Shown: positions 1 through 7,093, counted from the first letter of the stretch. The stretch: DNA of 7,320 nucleotides from DATKZH01 sp035528065 (GCA_035528065.1 DATKZH010000361.1:1-7320); one strand, 5' to 3'. The notes: generated by a model from the letters alone, not told the origin. Made by a program: numbers and translations.

Positions 1-1342
1 TCCCGCTCAAGATGACGGCAGCCGCGTCGTAGGCCGCCTTGGTAATCTCTCGCGGTTCGGCGTCGGGATGCTTGAGCCGCCAATCGTACATGTAGTCGTC
101 CAACTCAAGGAGTTTTGCGGTGACGGCCGGCCCGCGGCCAAGTGACATACCTCCGGTCAACCTCGTTTCAAGATAACTGCTGACGGGAGATATGGCCTTG
201 CGGTACTGCTTGAAGTCGCCGGATTGGATATTGTCGAGCAGTCGGGCGCGTGTCTTCTTGGCCGGTTCGCCAAGCCCGAATGAAAGATCACTGAAAGCGG
301 CATTAACGGCGAGCGTTAAGGACGCTGCGTCCCCGCCGTATTCGTGGAATTCTGCGATTCTGCGATTGAGACTTTCGATCGCGTCTTCGTTGACCATGCC
401 CTCCTGGTTCCGGGCACTGTTGATCTTGGCCAGTATGATCCCCTTCTGCTCGCCCGGAATGTTCGACTGACTGACTTCCGCTATCAGTGCGGCAAAGTGG
501 TTGTGACGCGCGAATTCGTCTGCGTCCTGGTTGTCGGAATCGTAGGTGACCGCCTTGTCCATGATGTCGTTGATGTAGTCCTGCTGCTGCCGCTCCTGGG
601 CCTGCTCGTATCGGCGTACCGCCGCGAGTCTGTTGCCTTCGGCGGCATTGGCGGCCTGGGCAACGTCCTTGCCGAGTCCTACGGCCTCGGCATACGGTCG
701 GATGGCCTCGATGCCGGCCGGGTCGCCCGTCGCGGCGTAGAAGTCCAAAGAGTCGAGATACAGGCGGTTGGCGGCGGTCTCACCCAATGTGGCGTGAACG
801 TGGTCGTAAATGACTTTACTCTCGGAAAGGATGGAGTCCCTCAAATGTGGCGTGCTTATTCCCTGGACGGCCTTGTGAAGCGAGCCGTACATTTCGTCCT
901 TGAACTGTTTTTCGGCGTCCCGCTGTACGCTCCGCTGGTACTCGCCGCCGAATTCGTCCAGCAGACGCATCTGATTCTTGGGGTCCATCGTGGCGTATCG
1001 AGGCATGTTGTCGGTGAGATACCGCCGGGCGGCGTCCGAGACGCTTTCCCCGGACGAACGCTCTATCTTCGTAACGTCCAGATTCAGCCGGTCGGGAACT
1101 ATGTCGATCCACTCGGCGGCCTGAAGCGCCCTGCGCTCCTTCTCGTCGGCGTACTCCTGCCGCTGGCGGTTCTCGCCAAGGGTTTCGGCGATATTGCCCA
1201 GCCCGTGCAGAAGCCCGCGAACCTGCTCGGCAACGTCCAGTTGGCGCGGTTCGGCGGGATACTGGGGCTGCACCGGAAAGACGCCCAACGAGCGGGTCAC
1301 GCCCAGCCGGGGAGTGTTGATGCCCTGATTTCGCTTGGCCAT
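1..1342 (-). CDS. T7 gp15-like internal virion / ejection protein, N-terminal 447 residues (partial, 3' end outside window)
   Basis: I read this frame codon by codon from the ATG at 1342 to the window edge and found no stop. The 447 residues are mostly helical, charged and Gln/Ala/Glu-rich. A Pro-rich opening (VFPVQPQYPAEPRQLD, 23-38) leads into helix LGNIAETLGENRQRQEYADE (48-67). YLTDNMPRYATMDPKNQMRL (108-127) and a QAANAAEGNRLAAVRRYEQ helix (229-247) follow. T7 gp15 has 747 residues and forms the periplasmic part of the ejected DNA channel. Order, low hydrophobicity and helical content fit that role. No transglycosylase or other enzymatic motif is visible in this part. The purine-rich AAGGGAG (1364-1358) is 15 nt from the ATG, farther than optimal. 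Translation probably depends on ribosomes finishing the gp14-like gene, whose stop is 1 nt away. Assignment relies chiefly on context. Confidence 0.72.
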   Translation of the reverse strand, partial: MAKRNQGINTPRLGVTRSLGVFPVQPQYPAEPRQLDVAEQVRGLLHGLGNIAETLGENRQRQEYADEKERRALQAAEWIDIVPDRLNLDVTKIERSSGESVSDAARRYLTDNMPRYATMDPKNQMRLLDEFGGEYQRSVQRDAEKQFKDEMYGSLHKAVQGISTPHLRDSILSESKVIYDHVHATLGETAANRLYLDSLDFYAATGDPAGIEAIRPYAEAVGLGKDVAQAANAAEGNRLAAVRRYEQAQERQQQDYINDIMDKAVTYDSDNQDADEFARHNHFAALIAEVSQSNIPGEQKGIILAKINSARNQEGMVNEDAIESLNRRIAEFHEYGGDAASLTLAVNAAFSDLSFGLGEPAKKTRARLLDNIQSGDFKQYRKAISPVSSYLETRLTGGMSLGRGPAVTAKLLELDDYMYDWRLKHPDAEPREITKAAYDAAAVILSG

Positions 1343-1343
1343 G

Positions 1344-1841
1344 TTAGGGTTGTTCGTCTCCCTTCTTGCTGCCGGTGTAGTACGAGGCTATCTGTAGGCC
1401 GGCGCCGAAGCCGCCGACGCCCGCCGAAAGGCCGCTGAGGAAGGGACTGATCGGAGTTTGGGGAATGGCGCTTCGCTTGCTCAAAATGGCGGCGTTCTGG
1501 TTGATGCGGTTGCGGCTGATGATGCTGGCGTTCTTCAAGGCGTCAAGGTCCGTCTGGCGCATCATGGCTTCGTAGGTTCCGCCAAGTCCGAGGCCGCTTT
1601 CTCCGGCCCGGACCCGAAGCATGGAACGAATCTTATGGGCCTCAGTGCGGTTCTTGTCCTGCTCGACTGCGGACTGGTCGGCCACCTGCTGCATGTTGGC
1701 CGCCATCGCCTTGTTCTCGGCGGCGGCAACGTCCTCGGCGTATTCCGCCTGGGCGCTGGCCTGCTGCATCGACATATACATTGTCGAGCCGCCGGCAATA
1801 GTCGCAGTCGTCAGGGCGGTAAGAGTTGCAGGATCACACAT
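1344..1841 (-). CDS. T7 gp14-like internal virion / ejection protein
   Basis: This 165-residue protein resembles T7 gp14 (196 residues), which is ejected first and forms the outer-membrane part of the DNA channel. It starts MC, as gp14 does, followed by a Thr/Ala/Gly-rich segment (5-24) that could insert in membrane. Next comes a long alanine- and glutamine-rich helix (25-75), then IRSMLRVRAGESGLGLGGTY (71-90), matching the gp14 pattern IR-x(n)-GES-x-L. Further helix follows, and then a glycine-rich, weakly hydrophobic stretch FLSGLSAGVGGFGAGLQIAS (134-153) near the C-terminus. The start is chosen by the AAGGAG site. The gene overlaps the end of the gp13-like gene by 8 nt, and its TAA (1346-1344) is 1 nt from the next ATG. 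Position and size fit well; direct sequence similarity is modest. Confidence 0.78.
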   Translation of the reverse strand: MCDPATLTALTTATIAGGSTMYMSMQQASAQAEYAEDVAAAENKAMAANMQQVADQSAVEQDKNRTEAHKIRSMLRVRAGESGLGLGGTYEAMMRQTDLDALKNASIISRNRINQNAAILSKRSAIPQTPISPFLSGLSAGVGGFGAGLQIASYYTGSKKGDEQP

Positions 1842-2331
1842 GATGACTCCTTGAAAATTCGATGAACGGACGCCTCTCAAAACCGTACTGCTCGACGGTG
1901 CGTAGCAACTTGAATCCGCTCCATTCCAACCACTGAATATGAAGCGTGTTACGGGCGTCAACGACGTTCCAGAGCAACGGCCATTGTTCATTCAGCCAGT
2001 CAACCCACGGTATGCTGCGGCGAAGAAAACGGATCGCCGCTCGCCTGGGAAGCCGGTTGGGTTCCAGGAGATTCGACGCCAGCATCCACACCGCGCCCAC
2101 CTTCTCGGTCCCGGTCGGAACGACCCCGAACATCGCCAGCACGTCGTTGTGGTAAACCACGGACAGGCAGGGGTCGGACCACTGGATGCCCGCAACAAGG
2201 GCGTCAATCGGCAACTTGCCGCTGTTGGCCCTGATCTCGTCGCGGTCGGCGGAACGAATCGTAGCGGCCAGCCTCGCGGCGTCGTCAACGGTTGACGGGC
2301 GAACGAACTCCAGGTCGAAGGGAATGTGCAT
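1834..2331 (-). CDS. T7 gp13-like protein with GNAT-type fold
   Basis: This 165-residue protein corresponds to T7 gp13 (138 residues), a small late protein associated with assembly of the internal core. Its family (Phage_T7_Gp13) is related in fold to GNAT acetyltransferases. It begins FVRPSTVDDAARLAATI (9-25), the usual opening strand and helix. It continues with LAMFGVVPTG (65-74) and VWMLASNLL (81-89), and ends in the characteristic WNVVDARNTLHIQWLEWSGF (121-140). The classic acetyl-CoA loop (R/Q-x-x-G-x-G/A) is not apparent, so enzymatic activity is doubtful. The ATG at 2331 overlaps the nozzle TAA by one base (TAATG), with AAGG 8 nt before it. The 3' end overlaps the gp14-like start by 8 nt. 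A longer upstream extension in the same frame is arginine-rich and read from inside the nozzle gene, so I excluded it. Confidence 0.85.
   Translation of the reverse strand: MHIPFDLEFVRPSTVDDAARLAATIRSADRDEIRANSGKLPIDALVAGIQWSDPCLSVVYHNDVLAMFGVVPTGTEKVGAVWMLASNLLEPNRLPRRAAIRFLRRSIPWVDWLNEQWPLLWNVVDARNTLHIQWLEWSGFKLLRTVEQYGFERRPFIEFSRSHHV
1847..1852 (-). promoter_or_regulatory. Shine-Dalgarno site of the gp14-like gene
   Basis: A consensus AAGGAG ends 5 nt before the ATG at 1841 and lies within the last codons of the gp13-like gene. It selects this start over an in-frame upstream ATG at 1991, which would add 50 residues overlapping the gp13-like gene. It is the strongest ribosome site in the window, suggesting high expression of this protein. 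Confidence 0.85.
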
Positions 2332-5300
2332 TATTGCGACCTTGGATTGAAGGTGACTAGATACTCCATCATCGGGATATGGACCGGCAGGGGGCTGGAA
2401 TCCGTGATCGTCAGCGTCGTGTCGCGTGCATTGCCCATAATCACGAACTGGGCCTCGCCCTCGGTCTCGATGAGCGACCCGTCGCGCGGGGTCCACTGAG
2501 TCGTCCTGTCGGCCCGGCCCGGCTGGGAGATCACCAGGCTGTACTGCCCGGTTCCGATGTGGTTTACGCGGAGCTTGTGGAGCTTGATGGTCCCGTCCAG
2601 CACCGTGCTCTCGTCGCTGCTGCGGACGTAGGGGCGAGACAACTCCAACTCCATATCGAAGCTGCGACCGACGTAGGCGGCTTGGCCGGCGTAGGCTCCG
2701 GTGGCGTCGGCGATCTTGACGGCGTGGTTGTTCACGGCCGTCAGGCCCGTAAGGACCGTACCGGCGGTGGCGACGAAGTTTGCGCCGAGCACCACGGTGT
2801 CCAGCGTGTCGTCGGTAAGAGTGTAGTCCCACGTGGTGAATCCGGCGGCGTTCGTGCCGGTGACGGATATCTGCGTGTCCATGTGGACCGAGCAGGGCAT
2901 CCCCGTATCGGCGAGAATCTGCGGAATCGACATTTTCGTGACGATGTAGCCGGCGTTCTCGCCTTCGACCAGAAGGTAGCAGTAGTCGTCGATGACGGCG
3001 ATATCGGCGATCCGGTCGTCGGAATGGAACTCGTACTTCGCCCATGCCGATTGCACCTTGTCCTGCCCGGACCAGTGGAGCCGGTAGACGTAGATCACGT
3101 TGGAGTCGGTCGGAAGGACCAGGACGGTCCCGGCGTTGACCGCCGCAACGACCGTCCTGACGGACTCGGCGAGATACCCCTCGGCGTGCGCGGTCACTTC
3201 GGCGGCGATGTTCGCGGCGTCCGTGTCGCTGTAATAGTATTCGTACACCTTGGCCGTGCCGGCCTGAGAGGCCGGGAAGTACAACTGGTTGCCGAGCACG
3301 ACCGGCGAGACGCCCTGCATCGAGTGATAGGACGTGGAGGGTGTTATCGCGGCGGTATCGGGCGTCAGGGCCTCCGGTGCGTTCATCTCGAACTGCGTGC
3401 CGGCCTGGGTGAAGATGACGATGGACTTGCGGAACGGAACCAACTGGTCGGTGATGGATACCGAATCGCCCGAAAGGGCGGCGTCGATGGGGTCGCTGTC
3501 GGCGAGATTATTGGCGTCCTCGATCCAGAAGTTGAAGAAGTCGCCCGCCTGGGACAGCACGATGTTCTCGCCGCCGGCCAGGGTGAATCGGTTCCGGTGG
3601 AAGCATATGTCGCTGATCGTCGCCCCGTCGTCCCACAGGCTGGAGGCGGGGTTGGTGTCCTCGTCGCCGGAAGTCCGGTCGTTCCAGTCGATAACGTCGA
3701 TGGTGAAATCGCCGGGCGTATAACCCGTCGTCGCGTTCGTGTAGTGATTGTAAATCTGAGTTTCAGTAAGGCCCTCGGTGTAAAAGGCCAGTTCGTCCAA
3801 ATAACCGGCCACGGTGGGCGAGAAAGTAGTGTATGGAGCAGTAGTGTTGAAGTCTAACGGGGTTACGACATCTTCTCCGTCGTCTTCAACCTGGGTGTCG
3901 CTCTGCGCTACCGTATCGTAATAGACCTCAAGGGAAACGCCGTCGGGCGAATTTATGACGACGTGATGCCATTCGGTGTCGAACAGGTCAACAGAAGGAG
4001 GCGTCGATACCCTTTGTGCGGAGAAAAGGACTGCGGTTCCGGGATCGCCCGGTACGGTCCTGTTGTATATGGCCGATATGTAGTAGCCGGAAGATATGTA
4101 GTTCTTGAGGACTACGTAAAGGGATTGAGTTATGGGACCGTCAACGGTTCTGATCAGTGGTATGTATATCTGGCCGGACCCGGCCGCATGGGACCTGTAC
4201 CAGAATTCGATTGTAAAACCGGCCGACGTTGCCCCAAGCGTTCCGAACGAGGCAAGACCGCTGAAATACATATCTGCGGCCGATGAGTTGAACTTGATGC
4301 ACTTGTTGCCTAACGTCGCAAGACTCGACTGCGCCCATGTAAAGTTAGCGGCGGAATCGAGGGTCGCCCCGGTTTCTATCCCCATCGCGTCAACAACGGA
4401 CGTTCCGCTGGCGCTGTCCATCTTGAAGTAGATGTACGGTTCTTCCGACAGGATGAGCGTTCCGTAGGTTTCTTCCCTTGGCGCGGAGTCCCTGGTGATC
4501 TTGACCGGCATGGTCGTCTCAGTGATGTGAGCGCTTCCCTGGTCCGGGCCTGCAACGGCCGTCCAGGAATCCAGGATGTCGTAGACCTCGGCGTCCGGGT
4601 CGCCGCTGCCCTGGGTGATCGTGTAGCTCGTGCCGGAAAACGGGCCGGTGGCGGCGGCGTAGTTGTAGCCGCTGTCTGGCGCGACGCAAGGCGATATGCT
4701 CGCCCCGACGCCGTGATTCTGCGAGTAGATGGTGAACCGGCCCTTGCCCTTGGTTGTCCGCGACCATGAGATAAGGGCATCGCTCGCCCCTCCGTCCTGC
4801 AACGCGGCCTGAAACTGCTCGGCAACGTCGTACATGCTGTCCAGGGCTAGGTCGGTGAAGTCCACCGTCACGACGTACACGTTGCCGATGCCCTGCAACG
4901 AAAGATCGTTGGCCGCGGCGGCGGCGGGGTCAGCGGAAAGTACGATGGCGTGATCGTCCGTCTTTGCGGAAATAGCGTACCATGCTTTCGTGACGCCGGT
5001 TCCGGCCGTGACGTAAAGCTGGTCGTTTGCTTCCAGTTCGTAGTCGGCGAAGATGTCGGCCTTGATGACGCTCTTGGCCGCAACGCACCACGTCCCGGCG
5101 GTTACGGTCAACGGGTAGCCGATGGCGGTTGCTTCCACGTCAGAAGCGTTGGCCGGAGGGGATGTTATGGTGATCGTGATGGCGTCGTCGCCCACGCGAG
5201 TATTGACCGGATACCAGCCCGGCGTCCAGCCGGTCCCGTCGGATATGTATATCTTGTCGCCCGTCTGCTTGGCGTAGGTGGCGAAGGCGCCGACTTTGGT

Positions 5301-6254
5301 GAGGGTCTTGGTAGCCTGTACCCAATCCCCGTCGGTGAACGTCAACTCTTCCCCCGCCACGTCCGCAGCAACGTCATAAAGGTTGGCCGCGTCGATTTCG
5401 TCCGTCATCGTCAATTCGCTGGTGGATACCTTGGCGGCAATCTCGTACCAGCCTTCCGACCCGGCCGGACCTGTCACGCGCAGATGGTCGCCTGCCGCAA
5501 AAACGTAACCGGCGACAAACGCGGCACTACAATACAAAGTTTTGGCCGTCAGAACCCACAACGCCCCGGTTTCCGAGAGAACCAGCTTGTCCATGCCGAC
5601 CTTGAATCCGCCCGGATTCTTGGCCGTAAGTTCGTAAGTGCTTGGCTTGGCCCAATAAGCGGAAACTTCCCGGCAGGCCATCGAAGCGAACGTGCTCGTC
5701 CCGGCGTCGTACTTGAAGTAGCCCTTCGGGTGGCCGGCGGAATCTTCCTTGGTTTTCCAGTAGGTGTTGCGGGGCGGACGGGTGGCGGTCAGGGCGTCGA
5801 AGTTGAGGATCGTGCCGGACAGTTCAAAGTCGCCCCCGGACTCCGTAGCGACGGGAAGCAGCGTATTGGCGACGATGGTATGGTCGGCTGAGGAAACCAG
5901 TCGAAGATCGTCAGCCGTGGGGGTGTTGGCGTCCAGAACCGTTTGAGCGTCGTCGGTGACGATCAGGTCGCACTCGACCCCGGCGAGCGTGTAAATGTGC
6001 GGCCCGCTCGCCCCGTAGATCAGAAGGTACTTCTCGTCCTCGTCGCGGCTGATGGGGTGAAGGCGGTAATTGCCGGATGCGACAAGACCGGAAACGGAGA
6101 ACAGATATTCCGTACCCGGCCGCTTCGATGCCCCGTCTTTGACGGTGAGAAGGACGTTCGTCGCTTCTTCCTCCTGGTTCGGATGGCGCAGAGTGTCGGC
6201 CTGGCGGCTGACGCCGCCGTAGGTCGTAGGGATTGAAATGCGATGGTTCGCCAC
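2331..6254 (-). CDS. T7 gp12-like tail nozzle (tail tubular protein B), enlarged with repeats and a LamG lectin domain
   Basis: At 1307 residues this is well above T7 gp12 (about 794), the protein that forms the tip of the short tail and opens on DNA release. Family signatures remain at both ends. YGGVSRQADTLRHPNQEEE (12-30) and KRPGTEYL (44-51) form the N-terminus. After 848 the core follows: GDFTIDVIDWNDRTSGDEDTNP, HRNRF (886-890), SQAGDFFNFW (901-910), FTQAGTQFEMNAPEALTP (948-965) and QSAWAKYEF (1068-1076). The C-terminus keeps the DSSPLPV motif near 1285. Two additions explain the size: three 78-residue tandem units (227-460) and a LamG domain (about 595-845). Residues 461-560 form a further globular segment, with VAEQFQAAL and GRFTIYSQNHGVGASI. 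This may be the native gp12 middle region or another insert. The start is GTG. The TAA at 2333-2331 shares one base with the next gene's ATG. No catalytic site was recognised. Confidence 0.9.
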   Translation of the reverse strand: MANHRISIPTTYGGVSRQADTLRHPNQEEEATNVLLTVKDGASKRPGTEYLFSVSGLVASGNYRLHPISRDEDEKYLLIYGASGPHIYTLAGVECDLIVTDDAQTVLDANTPTADDLRLVSSADHTIVANTLLPVATESGGDFELSGTILNFDALTATRPPRNTYWKTKEDSAGHPKGYFKYDAGTSTFASMACREVSAYWAKPSTYELTAKNPGGFKVGMDKLVLSETGALWVLTAKTLYCSAAFVAGYVFAAGDHLRVTGPAGSEGWYEIAAKVSTSELTMTDEIDAANLYDVAADVAGEELTFTDGDWVQATKTLTKVGAFATYAKQTGDKIYISDGTGWTPGWYPVNTRVGDDAITITITSPPANASDVEATAIGYPLTVTAGTWCVAAKSVIKADIFADYELEANDQLYVTAGTGVTKAWYAISAKTDDHAIVLSADPAAAAANDLSLQGIGNVYVVTVDFTDLALDSMYDVAEQFQAALQDGGASDALISWSRTTKGKGRFTIYSQNHGVGASISPCVAPDSGYNYAAATGPFSGTSYTITQGSGDPDAEVYDILDSWTAVAGPDQGSAHITETTMPVKITRDSAPREETYGTLILSEEPYIYFKMDSASGTSVVDAMGIETGATLDSAANFTWAQSSLATLGNKCIKFNSSAADMYFSGLASFGTLGATSAGFTIEFWYRSHAAGSGQIYIPLIRTVDGPITQSLYVVLKNYISSGYYISAIYNRTVPGDPGTAVLFSAQRVSTPPSVDLFDTEWHHVVINSPDGVSLEVYYDTVAQSDTQVEDDGEDVVTPLDFNTTAPYTTFSPTVAGYLDELAFYTEGLTETQIYNHYTNATTGYTPGDFTIDVIDWNDRTSGDEDTNPASSLWDDGATISDICFHRNRFTLAGGENIVLSQAGDFFNFWIEDANNLADSDPIDAALSGDSVSITDQLVPFRKSIVIFTQAGTQFEMNAPEALTPDTAAITPSTSYHSMQGVSPVVLGNQLYFPASQAGTAKVYEYYYSDTDAANIAAEVTAHAEGYLAESVRTVVAAVNAGTVLVLPTDSNVIYVYRLHWSGQDKVQSAWAKYEFHSDDRIADIAVIDDYCYLLVEGENAGYIVTKMSIPQILADTGMPCSVHMDTQISVTGTNAAGFTTWDYTLTDDTLDTVVLGANFVATAGTVLTGLTAVNNHAVKIADATGAYAGQAAYVGRSFDMELELSRPYVRSSDESTVLDGTIKLHKLRVNHIGTGQYSLVISQPGRADRTTQWTPRDGSLIETEGEAQFVIMGNARDTTLTITDSSPLPVHIPMMEYLVTFNPRSQ
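3717..4472 (-). other. LamG / concanavalin-A-like lectin domain inside the nozzle gene
   Basis: Residues about 595-845 show the order expected for a LamG-type jellyroll (Laminin_G_3-like). The opening strand EPYIYFKMDSASGTSVVDA is at 605-623, with KCIKFNSS (651-658), FTIEFWYRSH (680-689), EWHHVVINSPDGVSLEVYYD (761-780) and the closing GYLDELAFYTEGLTETQIYN (817-836). Such domains commonly bind glycans. The insertion falls between TMPVKITRD (581-589) and GDFTIDVIDWNDR (848-860), two pieces that normally lie close together in gp12 proteins. Sampled 60-base lines in this segment run near 45-57% GC by hand count, against about 57-70% in lines counted outside it. Ligand unknown. Confidence 0.85.
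4875..5576 (-). repeat. Three tandem 78-residue units in the nozzle protein
   Basis: Residues 227-304, 305-382 and 383-460 repeat with an exact 78-residue period. Invariant tryptophans fall at 233, 311 and 389, and WY pairs at 269, 347 and 425. Shared positions include a Lys five residues after the first Trp, a Phe about eight further, a Gly/Asn-Asp pair followed by alternating hydrophobics, and (G/A)WY followed by a beta-like stretch. One small compensating indel lies between units 1 and 2. DNA-level similarity is not obvious, so the duplication is old. Probably small beta domains displayed on the nozzle; the fold was not identified. Confidence 0.85.
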
Positions 6255-7064
6255 TTATCGCCTCATGGGTTGATTGCTGAAGGATTGGCCCTGAATCCGG
6301 TAGGCGTGTTCGGTGCGGAGAATGTTCAGGTCCTCGTTCTCCATGTCCATGCGGGTCGCCTCCCTCATTGCGGCCTCCAGTTCCTCTTTCAGGAAGGCGT
6401 CCTGGGTGCGGTCCTGCTCGCGGGTCTGATTGAAGTTCATCTTGGCCGCTGCCGTGATGTACGCCTGCAACTCCGGCGTCAGAGCCGCGAAGTCCAGAAG
6501 GACGGTCTGATCGACCGTCAAAGCGTCCGAGAAGGTGTATGTCTCATCGGTGATGTTGTAGAGCTTGGTGTCTCGCAGCGTGACGTTTATGGAGGCACTG
6601 GACCCCGCCGTGTCGATTCGGATTACCGCGTCGTCCACGACGATCTGCCCCTCGGTCAAGTCAGTTGCAGCCGCGCCGGTAGCGGTTTCGGTAGAAGTGC
6701 CGCCGGTAAGCGTCTTGCCGCCGGTGAATGTCCCGGTCAGGGTGGTCAGTTCCATGTTGTCGTCGGCGTCGATCTGGTGGAAGCGGCCTGTAGCCTCGCT
6801 GGTGGACTCCGTGACGGTCTCGCCGTCCGTAAACGTACCGGATACCGATGAGACGGCTATCTCCACGTCAGGGGGCGACAGCGTGGTCTTGATGGTGTTC
6901 TCGTGCCAGCCCTTCGACTGAATCTGCCGATTGAAGCGGTCCAGAACGCGCTCGGCGTCCGAAGCTACCGAAGTGTTGCCGGTGTCCAACGCTGCAAACG
7001 GATACTCGCTAATGACTTCGAGCAACTCGTTGACGGCTTCGAGCTTGGTCATGTGAGAGGCCAT
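6255..7064 (-). CDS. T7 gp11-like tail adaptor (tail tubular protein A) with an inserted beta-repeat region
   Basis: This 269-residue protein is the likely ring of the tail between portal and nozzle, where T7 gp11 also helps anchor tail fibres. The start fits the family: MTKLEAVNELLEVISEYP (from residue 5) corresponds to the usual opening helix, followed by RVLDRFNRQIQSKGW (39-53). The family motif DETYTF is at 173-178, followed by a segment ending LTPELQAYITAAAKMNF. A long charged helical tail (about 215-250) finishes the fold. T7 gp11 has 196 residues. The excess lies in the middle, where two 35-residue GTFT-type units (70-139) are inserted between conserved halves. It starts with ATG behind a good ribosome site. 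Its TAA (6257-6255) directly abuts the GTG of the nozzle gene, so the two are probably translated together. Assignment rests on motifs, size and gene order. Confidence 0.88.
   Translation of the reverse strand: MASHMTKLEAVNELLEVISEYPFAALDTGNTSVASDAERVLDRFNRQIQSKGWHENTIKTTLSPPDVEIAVSSVSGTFTDGETVTESTSEATGRFHQIDADDNMELTTLTGTFTGGKTLTGGTSTETATGAAATDLTEGQIVVDDAVIRIDTAGSSASINVTLRDTKLYNITDETYTFSDALTVDQTVLLDFAALTPELQAYITAAAKMNFNQTREQDRTQDAFLKEELEAAMREATRMDMENEDLNILRTEHAYRIQGQSFSNQPMRR
6261..6264 (-). promoter_or_regulatory. Shine-Dalgarno site of the nozzle gene
   Basis: GAGG, within the end of the adaptor gene, lies 6 nt before the GTG at 6254. It supports GTG as the start even though no ATG is present there. 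The downstream residues ANHRISIP and the gp12-like opening motif begin at the proper distance. Confidence 0.65.
6648..6857 (-). repeat. Two tandem 35-residue GTFT-type units in the gp11-like protein
   Basis: Residues 70-104 and 105-139 of the adaptor align without gaps over their first half. SVSGTFTDGETVTESTS (residues 73-89) matches TLTGTFTGGKTLTGGTS (residues 108-124), spaced exactly 35 residues. The second halves are more diverged. Gly, Thr and Ser dominate, as in small beta-rich modules. Similar GTFT-x-GET motifs occur in other phage virion proteins as far as I know. Role unknown; surface decoration or receptor contact is a guess. Confidence 0.75.
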
Positions 7065-7068
7065 TGCA

Positions 7069-7075
7069 CACCTTT
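7069..7075 (-). promoter_or_regulatory. Shine-Dalgarno site of the gp11-like gene
   Basis: AAAGGTG lies 4 nt before the ATG at 7064 (6 nt from the AGG core). It decides the start: the same frame opens further upstream with a TTG at 7088, but that codon has only the T-rich terminator tail in front of it, and the site would then fall inside the coding region. Confidence 0.8.
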
Positions 7076-7093
7076 CAGAGTTAGTCAAAACCG

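Noticed and set aside
344..1438. Long plus-strand open frame of 364 codons starting at a GTG
   Set aside because: It is the exact codon-register complement of the gp15-like and gp14-like genes. The product is rich in Val/Gly/Arg with no recognisable family and no ribosome site; it is a typical shadow in GC-rich DNA.
1344..1991. A 215-residue version of the gp14-like protein
   Set aside because: The extra 50 residues overlap the gp13-like gene and show no family pattern. AAGGAG 5 nt before the ATG at 1841 and the MC opening support the shorter form.
1834..3045. A 403-residue version of the gp13-like protein starting inside the nozzle gene
   Set aside because: The first ~238 residues are Arg/His-rich shadow sequence. 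The family match begins at the ATG at 2331, which has AAGG 8 nt upstream and a coupled stop.
2379..3857. Plus-strand open frame of 492 codons
   Set aside because: It lies opposite the strongly recognisable nozzle core. Its Val/Gly/Asp/Arg-rich low-complexity translation has no motifs.
4950..5891. Plus-strand open frame of 313 codons
   Set aside because: It lies antisense to the tandem-repeat part of the nozzle, is rich in Arg/Gly/Val, and has no domain or start signal.
7065..7088. TTG start at 7088 for the gp11-like gene
   Set aside because: It would begin next to the terminator T tract without a ribosome site, whereas AAAGGTG is correctly placed for the ATG at 7064.
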